This document shows, piece after piece, positions 1 through 6,982 of a stretch of 8,188 bases of DNA. Below the pieces are notes generated by a model. The model did no database searches. It had not been told where the DNA came from and saw only the letters and a list, made by a program, of their open reading frames with translations. The DNA is from Nitrospira sp. (lineage in GTDB: Bacteria; Nitrospirota; Nitrospiria; Nitrospirales; Nitrospiraceae), in NCBI GenBank assembly GCA_015904055.1, contig JABMDE010000008.1, positions 1-8,188 on the forward strand, in the 5' to 3' direction. The stretch's first letter is position 1. Every line of letters begins with the position of its first letter. A program made the position numbers and the translations under genes.

Positions 1-531
1 CTCCCGCTCCTGCCGATCCAGATTCTTTGGATGAACCTCGTCACGGACGGCATTCCGGCGTTGGCGCTGGCGGTCGATCCCAAAGCGCCGGACTTGATGG
101 AGCGTCGTCCGCGGAAGCCTGAAGCTCGGTTGCTGGATGGCGGCAGACTGGCGGCGATCGGCGCGGAGGGGTTGATGTTGAGCGCCATTGCCTTGGGGGC
201 GTTTGCCTACAGTTTGTATGGTCTCCACCAGGAGGTGGAACAAGCACGAACCGTGGCCTTTACCGTGTTGGTCATCGTGCAGTTGGTGCATGCGTTCAAC
301 TGCAGGAGCGATCGGTGGTCGTTGTTCCAAGTGGGGGTGGCCACGAACCGTCCGCTACTCCTGGCCGTCCTGCTCTCGTTTGCCATTCAAGCGGCCGTGC
401 TGACCCTCCCCGCCGCGGCGCCGATCTTCAAAGTCGCTCCATTGCCGATCGAAGATTGGGTGTTGATGGGCGCGACGGGCCTCCTGCCGTTTGTCATTAT
501 GGAGGTGGTCAAGGGGTGGCGACGGCATTGA
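1..531 (+). CDS. Cation-transporting P-type ATPase, C-terminal membrane part (5' end outside window)
   Basis: The frame is open from base 1 to the TGA at 529-531, giving the last 176 residues of a P-type ATPase; the phosphorylation, nucleotide-binding and actuator domains lie upstream of the window. The diagnostic part is the sixth transmembrane segment with WMNLVTDGIPALALAVDP (residues 10-27 of the fragment). Its N-x-x-T-D pattern (N12, T15, D16) matches the calcium-coordinating residues of SERCA-type P2A pumps, and the following PxxxDLMERRPR stretch is also typical. Four further hydrophobic segments complete the usual M7-M10 bundle, and the protein ends in a basic tail (VKGWRRH). The family uses ATP hydrolysis to move a cation, often Ca2+, across the cytoplasmic membrane. 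The exact ion cannot be assigned from this fragment. A second ATPase tail of a different subtype ends the window on the opposite strand. Confidence 0.92.
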   Translation, partial: LPLLPIQILWMNLVTDGIPALALAVDPKAPDLMERRPRKPEARLLDGGRLAAIGAEGLMLSAIALGAFAYSLYGLHQEVEQARTVAFTVLVIVQLVHAFNCRSDRWSLFQVGVATNRPLLLAVLLSFAIQAAVLTLPAAAPIFKVAPLPIEDWVLMGATGLLPFVIMEVVKGWRRH

Positions 532-586
532 GCGGAACGATGGACCACTCCTTGTCGTACAAATTTGAAGGGTGTAGGATCTGACC

Positions 587-871
587 ATGACCATTCCACA
601 TCTTGTCGGTCTAAGGCGCAGAAGTTTGTGCGTTGTGGCCCTGGCCCTTTGCCTCTGTATCATCATGCTGATGCTGGGCGTGCCGGGGACATTGCTCTCT
701 GCTGCAGATATTTCCGATGAGTTCTCAGTGTCAGCGCTGGAAGGGTTTTCGCTTCCACAGACGCTTCCTCCTCTGACGCTCTCCTCCGAGTCCATTTCGG
801 CAGTTGAGCTGCCACAATCCACACATCTTTTCGTGCTGGCTTCCCAGCAGTTTCATCCTCCTGCGAATTAG
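587..871 (+). CDS. Small hypothetical exported or membrane-anchored protein (94 aa)
   Basis: I do not recognise this protein. It begins with a classic signal layout: a short N-region ending in three arginines (R10-R12), a hydrophobic stretch from about residue 14 to 31, then a small-residue site (S38-A39-A40) where signal peptidase I could cut before D41. The remaining ~54 residues are rich in Ser, Leu and Pro, with no cysteines and no evident domain. The ATG at 587 has a weak AGGAT element about 6 bases upstream. The gene lies 55 bp after the ATPase stop on the same strand and converges on the GH15 gene. By eye its codons are less GC-biased at third positions than those of its neighbours, so it may be recently acquired, fast-evolving or not a gene. 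The signal-like N-terminus is the main argument for a real gene. Confidence 0.45.
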   Translation: MTIPHLVGLRRRSLCVVALALCLCIIMLMLGVPGTLLSAADISDEFSVSALEGFSLPQTLPPLTLSSESISAVELPQSTHLFVLASQQFHPPAN

Positions 872-883
872 ATCGTTTTGTCC

Positions 884-906
884 TCCGCGCCGTATCGGCG
901 GTCGGA
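884..906. terminator. Bulged hairpin between convergent genes, possible terminator
   Basis: TCCG-CGCCG (884-892) can pair with CGGCG-(GT)-CGGA (896-906) around a TAT loop, giving 9 base pairs with a two-base bulge. It lies between the 587-871 gene (+) and the end of the GH15 gene (-), where a bidirectional terminator would be expected. There is no T-tract on either side, so it is not a canonical intrinsic terminator and could be chance in GC-rich DNA. Confidence 0.25.
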
Positions 907-937
907 GTAGAAGCTTTCGTGAATAATGCGGGTGAGG

Positions 938-2722
938 TCAGAGCACGTCGCTCCAGGGAGGGCTGACGGCGAACGCTGCGTTGATCAGACCGACATGGGA
1001 GTAGGCCTGGGGAAAATTACCGCATTGGATTTTCGTGGTGGGAATGAAATGCTCGGAAAAGAGTCCGACATGATTGGCGGCGGTCAACACACGATCAAGG
1101 ATGGATTGAGCCTCAGCCATGCGTCCCAGACGGGCAAGGGCTTGGGCGATCCAGAACGAGCAAATCACGAACGCCGCATCGGGCTTCCCGAAATCATCTT
1201 CCCGCACATACCGGTAGAAAAATCCGGTGTCCTCTGTGCCGTGCCGAAGCGACAGTTCGCGGGCGATATGCAACACGGTGGATTCGCAGAGCTGCCGGTT
1301 CGGATAGCCGAGGATCGGCAGTTGGGCAAGCGCCGCGTCATAACTCAGGTCGGAGGGGCCGTTCCGGACGGCGCCGTCATGCACGGAACGGAGCATGGCC
1401 TCGGCGGCGCGGATTCTCGCGCTTGTCAGGTCCAGCGAGAGCGCCGTGAGATGTCCGGCCTGTTTGATGCGTTCCAAACGTTCCAAGCCGGCCCAGCAGA
1501 GCAAGTCGGTAAACGAATGTTCCCGCCAACCGTTGCGGATCTCCCAGAGCCCGGCATCCGGCTGGCCGATGCTGCGCGCGCAGAGTTTCGCCAAATGGGC
1601 CAGGAGTCCGTCGAGATCGCGGGTGCGAAGGTCGACATACCGTTCGTCGAAGAAGATTGGCGTGAACGTCAGAATCATTTCACCGTACGCGTCGTTCTGC
1701 ACTTGATCCGCCGCCTCGTTCTGGCTGCGAACCGGGATGCTGTTCCGATAGCCGGTCCAATTCGAATGTTCGGTTTCAGGAAGTGGCAGTCCCTGGCTCA
1801 AGGTATAGACGGGGCGTAAGCGGTCACGGGAATGTTCATGGGTATGCGCAATGTTCAGCAGAAATTTCAGGAAGGCTTCCATCTCTTCGAAGTGGCCCAG
1901 GTTATGAAACGCCGTCAGCGCGAAATAGGCGTCGCGCAACCAGCAATAGCGGTAGTCCCAGTTGCGCTGCCCGCCCGGTTGTTCGGGAAGGCTTGTCGTC
2001 AGGGCCGCCAGAATAGCGCCGGTGTCTTCGAAACAGTGGAGCTTCAAGGCGAGGGCGGAACGGATCACTTCACGCTGATGCACGAGCGGGACCGAGCAGT
2101 TTTTCACCCACATGCGCCAGTAACGCGCGGTCTGCTCCAGAAAGTCGTGGGTGACCTTGACCAGGTCGTCTTCGATACCGAGTCCCCACGTAAGGCCGAA
2201 GTAAAATTTTTGCGTCAGCGCAATCGGGGTCTCTTCGCAGAGGTACGTCAGCGGCATGTTGGTCAGTAAGCGAAGTAGCTCGCCGCGAATGTCGTAACGG
2301 AGGTGGTTGCTTCCCCGCACGGGCGGCACAGGGTTTTTGTCCCAACCGGATACCGGGCGGCAGCTGACGCGAATGACTGGAATTCCCTGCAATGGTTCGA
2401 CCAACCGGAAGAGTGCCGCAGGCCGATAGATACGGCCGTATTGCTCGAACCGCGGACAGAAGTCGGTGATTTGAAATGCATCGCCGTTCGGCAAGCTGAC
2501 TGTCGTGAGCAAAATATTGGTGTTGGGAATATACCGTTGCTGTGTCGAGAGTTCCTCGGCACGAACCGTGCTTGTGATCGTGAAATGTCCGCCTTCGGGA
2601 TCGAGCAGCCGACCGAAAACCGGCGGGCTGTCAGGTCTCGGGGCGCACATCCAATCGACGGCGCCGTTCAATCCGATCAGCGCCGATATCTGGCAATTGC
2701 CGACAAGCCCGTACGGGTACAT
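938..2722 (-). CDS. Glycoside hydrolase family 15 enzyme (glucoamylase/trehalase-like)
   Basis: This 594-residue cytoplasmic protein (no signal peptide) is a full-length GH15 enzyme. The N-terminus MYPYGLVGN...GAVDWMCAPRPDSPPVFGRLLD (residues 1-41) is the trehalase-like N-terminal beta-sandwich region of bacterial GH15 proteins. The (alpha/alpha)6-barrel carries the signature RNWDYRYCWLRDA (253-265). The likely general acid is E394 in WEIRNGW, and the likely general base is E557 in GLFSEH, followed by the family motif GNFPQAYSHVGL (568-579). The family inverts terminal alpha-glucosidic bonds, and characterised members include glucoamylases, glucodextranases and trehalases. Divergence from otsA-otsB over 48 bp makes trehalose or a derived alpha-glucan the attractive substrate, but that is inferred from context. 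The ATG at 2722 fits family N-termini. The purine-rich GGTGGAG sits very close to it (2-4 bases), and a promoter-like element predicts a leaderless message. Family assignment is very secure; substrate specificity is not. Confidence 0.95.
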   Translation of the reverse strand: MYPYGLVGNCQISALIGLNGAVDWMCAPRPDSPPVFGRLLDPEGGHFTITSTVRAEELSTQQRYIPNTNILLTTVSLPNGDAFQITDFCPRFEQYGRIYRPAALFRLVEPLQGIPVIRVSCRPVSGWDKNPVPPVRGSNHLRYDIRGELLRLLTNMPLTYLCEETPIALTQKFYFGLTWGLGIEDDLVKVTHDFLEQTARYWRMWVKNCSVPLVHQREVIRSALALKLHCFEDTGAILAALTTSLPEQPGGQRNWDYRYCWLRDAYFALTAFHNLGHFEEMEAFLKFLLNIAHTHEHSRDRLRPVYTLSQGLPLPETEHSNWTGYRNSIPVRSQNEAADQVQNDAYGEMILTFTPIFFDERYVDLRTRDLDGLLAHLAKLCARSIGQPDAGLWEIRNGWREHSFTDLLCWAGLERLERIKQAGHLTALSLDLTSARIRAAEAMLRSVHDGAVRNGPSDLSYDAALAQLPILGYPNRQLCESTVLHIARELSLRHGTEDTGFFYRYVREDDFGKPDAAFVICSFWIAQALARLGRMAEAQSILDRVLTAANHVGLFSEHFIPTTKIQCGNFPQAYSHVGLINAAFAVSPPWSDVL

Positions 2723-2728
2723 CGCTCC

Positions 2729-2757
2729 ACCATAGGCGATTTTCAGGCCGATGTAAA
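2729..2757 (-). promoter_or_regulatory. Possible sigma-70-like promoter for the GH15 gene
   Basis: On the minus strand TTTACA (2757-2752, 5/6 to TTGACA) is followed after exactly 17 bases by TATGGT (2734-2729, 4/6 to TATAAT). Transcription would start about 7 bases further, at or next to the A of the ATG at 2722, predicting a leaderless or nearly leaderless mRNA. That agrees with the lack of a well-spaced Shine-Dalgarno. The consensus is borrowed from Proteobacteria and one such hit is not proof. Confidence 0.25.
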
Positions 2758-2770
2758 TGAGAGGTGACCT

Positions 2771-5032
2771 ATGCGTTTATCGCTTCGATTTTTGTTGCCG
2801 CTGGTGCTGGTCCTTGCCGCACTGGCCTACGCCGTTATCCCTCTCGTCGACACCCTGACGTTGAAATGGTTTGTCCGGGACATCGAGATCCGCGTGCAAC
2901 TCATCGCCGGAACTATGGAGGGGCCTCTGACCGAGTTGATCATTTCGGAGTCCAAGCCGGAATCCAAAGCGAAACTGATGACCTACTTTCAACGGATCAT
3001 CCAAGACGAACGACTCTTCGCCATCGGGTTCTGTGATCGGAACAACCGATTACTCTATAAGACGTCGATCTATCCCGACTCGGTTCCCTGCGAAGGCACC
3101 GCAGCCGTTACCGCCGGCCAGACGGCTCTCCTTCGGCTGGAGCAAGGAGCCGTTCATGTCGCCGCCGTCGACCTGGAAACCGGTGGCCGCTCATTGGGAC
3201 GGCTGATGTTGTTCCATGACATGAGTTGGGTGGAGCGTCGCAGCAGCGCCACGAAGTGGTATCTGTTCTATCTTTTTGTGACCATCGGCGCAGTCAGCTC
3301 ACTCGTCACGGTGCTGGTCGCCCATTTAAGCTGGCGCGGCTGGGTGGCGGGTGTGCGGGGCATGCTTCGAGGCGAAGGGTTGATCGGATTGATCAGAGAT
3401 CAGCAGCAGAAGCCCGAACTGCAACCCGTCGCGCAGGACCTGCGCGCCATGATCCATGAGCTTCAATCGGACAAACGCATGCGGGATGAGAGCCAAATGA
3501 GTTGGAAGCCGTCGACGCTCAAGATGATCCTGCGCGACCATCTGGCCGGCGACGAGGTGTTGATCGTGTCGAATCGAGAACCCTATGTCCATAACCGGAT
3601 GGAGGAGCAGATCAAGGTGCAGGTTCCGGCCAGCGGTGTCGTGACGGCGCTCGAGCCGATCATGCGGGCCTGCTCAGGCGTGTGGATCGCACATGGCAGC
3701 GGCAGCGGGGACCGGGAGGTTGTCGATACACGCGGACATGTGCGCGTCCCGCCGGATGACCCCGCCTACGAGATTCGACGCATCTGGATGTCGCCGGAGG
3801 AAGAGGATGGGTACTACTACGGGTTTTCCAACGAAGGTCTGTGGCCGCTGTGCCATCTGGCCCATGTACGTCCTATCTTCCGCTCCTCTGATTGGCAGCT
3901 GTATAAAGATATCAACGAACGGTTTGCGATGGCGATCGTCGAGGAAGCCAAGACCGACAATCCGGTGGTGTTGGTGCAGGACTATCATCTTGCGCTCGTG
4001 CCGAAGCTGGTTCGGGATCATCTGCCGCACGCTACGATCATCACGTTCTGGCACATTCCCTGGCCCAATCCTGAGCGATATGCCATCTGCCCTTGGTATC
4101 GAGAAATTCTTGAAGGCCTCTTGGGCAGCAGCATTCTCGGGTTTCACACCCGATTCCATTGCAGCAACTTCATCGATACTGTGGACCGCTCATTGGAAAC
4201 GAGAATTGATCGGGACAGTTCCACCATTTCATACGGCGGCAAATTGACGGCGGTGAACCACTACCCGATTTCGATCGAGTGGCCCAGCCGGGTACTGTCC
4301 CACGCAGCTCCCGTCCCGACGTGCCGAACGCACATCCGTGCGACCTATGGCCTGGCGCATACCCACCATGTCGGCGTCGGTGTCGAACGGTTGGACTACA
4401 CCAAGGGCATCCTCGAGCGGTTTCTGGCGGTCGAGCGGTTGCTGGAGCTGCAACCGGAATGGATCGGGCGGTTCTCCTTCCTGCAACTGGCGGCGCCCAG
4501 CCGCTCAAAAATCGACGAGTATCAGCACTTGACGCAACAAGTCCAAGCCTTGGCGGATCGCATCAATCGGCGGTTCGGCCGAGACGGCTACCGGCCTATC
4601 CACTTGAAGATCGAACATCACGATCTGCAAGAGATCGCCACTTATTATCGCGCGGCTGATTTCTGTGTCGTGAGCAGTCTCCACGACGGCATGAATCTGG
4701 TGGCCAAAGAATTCGTCGCCGCGAGGGACGACGAACAAGGCGTGTTGATCCTGAGCCAGTTCACCGGTGCGGCGACCGAGTTGGTCGAGGCGCTCGTGGT
4801 AAACCCCTATAACATTGATCAATGTGCCGCGGCCATGCATCTGGCATTGACCATGCCCGGCACCGAGCAGCGCGCCCGGATGCGGAGCATGCGCGGCATT
4901 GTGCAGGAGTTTAATGTCTATCGATGGGCCGGCCGGATGTTGATGGATGCGGCCCGCATGCGGCAGCGCGCCCGGCTTGTTCGTCAAATGGGAGGACGGG
5001 CTCCTCGAACCGCCACAGGGGGACAGGCATGA
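2771..5032 (+). CDS. otsA: Membrane-anchored alpha,alpha-trehalose-phosphate synthase (GT20) with N-terminal sensor-like domain
   Basis: The 753-residue protein joins a receptor-like N-terminus to a complete GT20 synthase. Helix TM1 (about 5-26) and helix TM2 (about 162-188) enclose a ~135-residue extracytoplasmic domain with two cysteines (C88, C107) and a Cache/PAS-like stretch ([13 protein letters not shown], 85-97). Residues ~186-260 form a HAMP-like, helical linker. The GT20 domain starts at about 262: VSNRE (R269, sugar-phosphate-binding Arg equivalent), FSNEGLWPL (352-360), QDYHL (403-407), HIPWP (428-432), VERLDYTKG (538-546; R540 and K545 match E. coli OtsA R262/K267) and [10 protein letters not shown] (638-647; D639 matches D361). 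It should transfer glucose from an NDP-glucose to glucose-6-phosphate. The loop [10 protein letters not shown] (306-315) differs from the GWSG loop of E. coli OtsA, so a glucosylglycerol-phosphate synthase-type acceptor cannot be excluded. The ATG at 2771 follows GAGAGGTGA with about 4 bases spacing. otsB overlaps its stop. E. coli OtsA has ~474 residues, so the extension is about 260. Confidence 0.93.
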   Translation: MRLSLRFLLPLVLVLAALAYAVIPLVDTLTLKWFVRDIEIRVQLIAGTMEGPLTELIISESKPESKAKLMTYFQRIIQDERLFAIGFCDRNNRLLYKTSIYPDSVPCEGTAAVTAGQTALLRLEQGAVHVAAVDLETGGRSLGRLMLFHDMSWVERRSSATKWYLFYLFVTIGAVSSLVTVLVAHLSWRGWVAGVRGMLRGEGLIGLIRDQQQKPELQPVAQDLRAMIHELQSDKRMRDESQMSWKPSTLKMILRDHLAGDEVLIVSNREPYVHNRMEEQIKVQVPASGVVTALEPIMRACSGVWIAHGSGSGDREVVDTRGHVRVPPDDPAYEIRRIWMSPEEEDGYYYGFSNEGLWPLCHLAHVRPIFRSSDWQLYKDINERFAMAIVEEAKTDNPVVLVQDYHLALVPKLVRDHLPHATIITFWHIPWPNPERYAICPWYREILEGLLGSSILGFHTRFHCSNFIDTVDRSLETRIDRDSSTISYGGKLTAVNHYPISIEWPSRVLSHAAPVPTCRTHIRATYGLAHTHHVGVGVERLDYTKGILERFLAVERLLELQPEWIGRFSFLQLAAPSRSKIDEYQHLTQQVQALADRINRRFGRDGYRPIHLKIEHHDLQEIATYYRAADFCVVSSLHDGMNLVAKEFVAARDDEQGVLILSQFTGAATELVEALVVNPYNIDQCAAAMHLALTMPGTEQRARMRSMRGIVQEFNVYRWAGRMLMDAARMRQRARLVRQMGGRAPRTATGGQA

Positions 5033-5859
5033 TCTATCTTTTCTCGGACGAGGGCCGCCAAGCGCTGAGGACGGTTGCCAGCCGGCCCATTCTGTACGCC
5101 TTCGACTTCGACGGGACGTTGGCAAAGATTTCGCCGGACCGCAGCGGCGTCAAATTATCTCCATCCACCCACGAATGGTTACATGAACTTGCCTCGCGCG
5201 CGTCCTGCACCATCGTGTCGGGGCGTGCGCTCAGTGATTTGACGCCGAGGGTGAACGGCGCGGTTCCGTATCTGATCGGGAACCATGGGCTGGAGAGTCC
5301 GCTGACCCCGGCTTCCACGCTGAATTCGGCGGAGCACGTCTGCCTTGGATGGATGAAGCAAGTGGAGACGGATCTTGCCCAGCCGCTCAAAGCTGCAGGC
5401 ATAGAGGTCGAAACCAAACGCTACACCCTCACCTTCCATTATTGTGGGACCAATGAGAGCACCGGGGTTGAGGTTGCGCTGGCCCTTCTACTCAATCGAC
5501 TGACGCCGGCGCCGCAGCTGATCTGTGGAAAAGCGTCGGTGAATGCCTTGCCTCCGGGAAGTACGAGAAAAGGCGAAGCTGCACATTCTCTCATGACCCA
5601 TCTGCGATGCGCAGGCCTGTTCTTCGTCGGCGACGATGAGACGGACGAAGATGTCTTCGAACTGACGGAAGGGCTCATCATGGGGGTACGGGTCGGACCT
5701 CAGGCCGAATCACAAGCGCAGTATTACCTCAAGCACCAGAGTGAGATAGAAGAAGTGATCCGCTTTCTGGTCCATCGTATCGACCGCACACCGGAAACCC
5801 CTGATCGACGCACACGCCAGAGCGGTCGTTTTCAAGGGCCTGCCGGCGAACGGTCATGA
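5029..5859 (+). CDS. otsB: Trehalose-6-phosphate phosphatase (HAD superfamily)
   Basis: This 276-residue protein dephosphorylates trehalose-6-phosphate to trehalose, the second step of the OtsAB route, in the cytoplasm. All four HAD motifs are present: I, DFDGT (26-30; nucleophile D26 and acid/base D28); II, the serine of VSGR (S64); III, K181 in STRKG; IV, GDDETDED (201-208), the Mg2+-binding acidic cluster. NHGLE (85-89) is the usual TPP-family substrate-cap motif. The start is taken as the ATG at 5029 because it overlaps the otsA TGA as ATGA (5029-5032), has GGGGGACAGG just upstream, and gives a family-like N-terminus; the open frame continues upstream but only inside otsA. The tail after about residue 252 is polar and probably disordered. 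Translational coupling to otsA is expected. The stop lies 10 bp from the convergent YihY remnant, leaving no room for a separate terminator. Confidence 0.95.
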   Translation: MIYLFSDEGRQALRTVASRPILYAFDFDGTLAKISPDRSGVKLSPSTHEWLHELASRASCTIVSGRALSDLTPRVNGAVPYLIGNHGLESPLTPASTLNSAEHVCLGWMKQVETDLAQPLKAAGIEVETKRYTLTFHYCGTNESTGVEVALALLLNRLTPAPQLICGKASVNALPPGSTRKGEAAHSLMTHLRCAGLFFVGDDETDEDVFELTEGLIMGVRVGPQAESQAQYYLKHQSEIEEVIRFLVHRIDRTPETPDRRTRQSGRFQGPAGERS

Positions 5860-5869
5860 GTCATGTGAG

Positions 5870-6458
5870 TTAGGTTTTCGCGGAGGAGTCTGTTTCAGTA
5901 TTCGCTTCACCGTGCGCTGCGATCAGCGAGCGCAGGGTCATGCCGTGGAGGCTCTGCGCGACGGCCTCGTCACGCTGCCGGAGGAGGGCGTTGATCCGTC
6001 CTTCTGGTTTTTCAGGAACATTCCGTACCGAGTCTTGTCCGTCTCGCACAAGAGTCAGGATCTCATGGAGGGGCATAAACTCAGGCGGTTTGATAAGGGC
6101 GATTCCTTCGGGCTCCGCCGTGCGGGCAAGGAGGCGGTGATCGATCAGCTCAATGACCCGTTCTTCAATGACGGACGGGGGTAACCCCAGCTCTTGTGCG
6201 AGTTCCATCATAGGCATCGGGCCCTCACCACGCACAGAACGACGGCCCAGCGTGACGAGGATGTTCAGGACGAGACGTTCCCGGAGCGCCGGTGTGTCCT
6301 GATGCCAGAGAAATTGCGCCCGGTAGGCGGCCGGGTGTTGCGTAAAGAAAGACACTTGGGCGCCGACCAGGACGATCAGCCAGCCGACGTAGAGCCACAG
6401 GAGAAAGAGCACCAGCACGGCAAACCCGGAATAGATGGCGCTGTACTTTCCGGACGAG
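5870..6458 (-). pseudogene. YihY/BrkB-family membrane protein, C-terminal remnant
   Basis: From about 6458 down to the TAA at 5870-5872 the frame encodes only the last third of a YihY/BrkB-type protein (formerly misnamed RNase BN). It starts abruptly at SSGKYSAIYSGFAV, continues into a long hydrophobic segment ending LVGAQVSFFTQHP, and then a cytoplasmic tail with a winged-helix-like region (ELAQELGLPPSVIEERV and following), typical of longer family members. The first four or so transmembrane helices are missing. The in-frame ATG further upstream (6559) belongs to sequence that encodes a different protein in another frame, so it is not a credible start. The 5' boundary coincides with the 3' edge of an M50-protease fragment, indicating a deletion or an assembly join. 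Family function is unclear (inner-membrane protein). This copy is probably non-functional. Confidence 0.85.
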
Positions 6459-6584
6459 GTAGTATTCGGGAAAGTATCCCTGCGCAAGCGACCAGGTGAG
6501 AAGCGGCGCCAGAAAGATCCAGTTGAGATCGACCCGGATTGTGACCCCGTACATGTCAAATAGCGTGGCGCGTGTGCCGAACAT
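6459..6584 (-). pseudogene. M50 site-2 protease-type gene, N-terminal remnant (42 codons)
   Basis: Beginning at the ATG at 6584, preceded by a strong GGAGG with 7-base spacing, 42 codons encode MFGTRATLFDMYGV, IRVDLNWIFLAPLLTWSLA and QGYFPEYY in continuous frame. This resembles the opening of membrane zinc metalloproteases of the M50/site-2 family with C-terminal CBS domains, which start with a short polar stretch, a V/I-R-x-D-x-[SN]-W segment, the first membrane helix and a G-x-F-P-x-x-Y turn. The similarity stops at Y42 and the HExxH active site is absent. After that the same frame runs out of register through YihY coding DNA and ends at 6225, predicting a 119-residue nonsense hybrid. The start signals look intact, so the locus may still be transcribed and translated. 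The call rests on recognition by eye of a short segment. Confidence 0.7.
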
Positions 6585-6634
6585 TGCTTGTCCTCCGCAG
6601 CTTGCTAGTCCGCATAATTTATGAGCCCTTCTGT

Positions 6635-6650
6635 TGCAATCGCCGATCCG
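6635..6650 (-). promoter_or_regulatory. Possible sigma-54 promoter for the M50/YihY remnant
   Basis: On the minus strand CGGATCG-GCGA-TTGCA keeps the GG-N10-GC spacing of -24/-12 promoters, with a perfect TTGCA at the -12 side but a poor -24 side (only GG, C and G match TGGCACG). Transcription would begin near 6624, about 40 bases before the ATG at 6584. GG-N10-GC is common in GC-rich DNA, so this is weak by itself. Confidence 0.25.
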
Positions 6651-6667
6651 CTGCGCTGGGGAACGGA

Positions 6668-6752
6668 GTTTCGAGTTGCGAGTTTCATGTTTCGTGTTGT
6701 GAGGAAGGTTAGTTCGAAAACCCGAAACCCGGAACTAGAAACACGAAACATG
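6668..6752. repeat. Long nested inverted repeat (MITE/REP-like)
   Basis: CATGTTTCGTGTT (6686-6698) is exactly inverted as AACACGAAACATG (6740-6752), a 13-bp stem. Inside it TAGTTC (6710-6715) pairs with GAACTA (6732-6737). The left flank (6668-6685) repeats GAGTTTCGAGTTGCGAGTTT-like units, and the interior contains GAAAACCCGAAACCC. Iterated CGAAAC/GTTTCG words folding into one long hairpin look like a dispersed intergenic repeat element rather than a terminator, since no T-tract follows. Confidence 0.7.
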
Positions 6753-6927
6753 TCCGCAAATCATGCCTGACGGGAACGGCTGGTAGCAATGTGTCTGGTG
6801 CATCTTGCAACAGAGGGTTGACCGGACCTGGGGCGTTTCGCCTGATGACCGAGACAGAGCATGTTCATAATGCCTGCTCTTTCAATCGACTCGCGCGATA
6901 CCATACTCGAATCGTCTGCCGGCCTGA

Positions 6928-6943
6928 TGGCATGAGGATTGCG
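6928..6943 (+). promoter_or_regulatory. Sigma-54 (RpoN) -24/-12 promoter for the BCAM0308-like gene
   Basis: TGGCATG-AGGA-TTGC (6928-6942) matches the consensus TGGCAC-G-RNNN-TTGCW at all but the C of the -24 box and the final W. The invariant GG (6929-6930) and GC (6941-6942) are exactly 10 bases apart. The predicted start is near 6954, giving a leader of about 84 bases to the ATG at 7038. Sigma-54 promoters require an enhancer-binding activator. No activator gene is in the window, and possible upstream sites were not identified. Confidence 0.55.
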
Positions 6944-6955
6944 CAGGTTCTTGTA

Positions 6956-6982
6956 CTGCCGGGAGTGTATCGACTCCGGCAG
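6956..6982 (+). promoter_or_regulatory. Stem-loop at the predicted 5' end of the leader
   Basis: CTGCCGGGAGT (6956-6966) pairs with ACTCCGGCAG (6973-6982), giving 10 base pairs with one bulged G around the loop GTATCG. It starts about two bases after the transcription start predicted from the sigma-54 element, the place where 5' hairpins protect mRNA from degradation. It is over 40 bases from the Shine-Dalgarno, so it would not itself block translation. The right arm can also pair with 6907-6922. Confidence 0.5.

Noticed and set aside
541..556. Sigma-54-like element TGG-N10-TTG upstream of the 587 gene
   Set aside because: The spacing is right but the invariant GC of the -12 box is GT and the -24 box matches only TGG, which is below what I would call.
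926..1819. 297-residue open frame on the plus strand antisense to the GH15 gene
   Set aside because: It lies wholly inside a gene with clear GH15 catalytic motifs, has no family resemblance, and is the kind of open antisense frame expected in GC-rich coding DNA.
4924..5028. Upstream extension of the otsB frame by 35 codons
   Set aside because: It overlaps the 3' end of otsA in another frame and encodes Arg/Gly/Ser-rich sequence unlike TPP N-termini. The ATGA overlap at 5029 explains the start better.
5870..6559. Reading 5870-6559 as one intact 229-residue YihY gene
   Set aside because: The first ~33 residues come from DNA that reads as M50-protease sequence in another frame, and the family's N-terminal helices are missing.
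6668..6752. CRISPR array or intrinsic terminator interpretation of the CGAAAC-rich repeat
   Set aside because: There are no regularly spaced repeats with unique spacers and no T-tract after the stem. It is a single inverted repeat.
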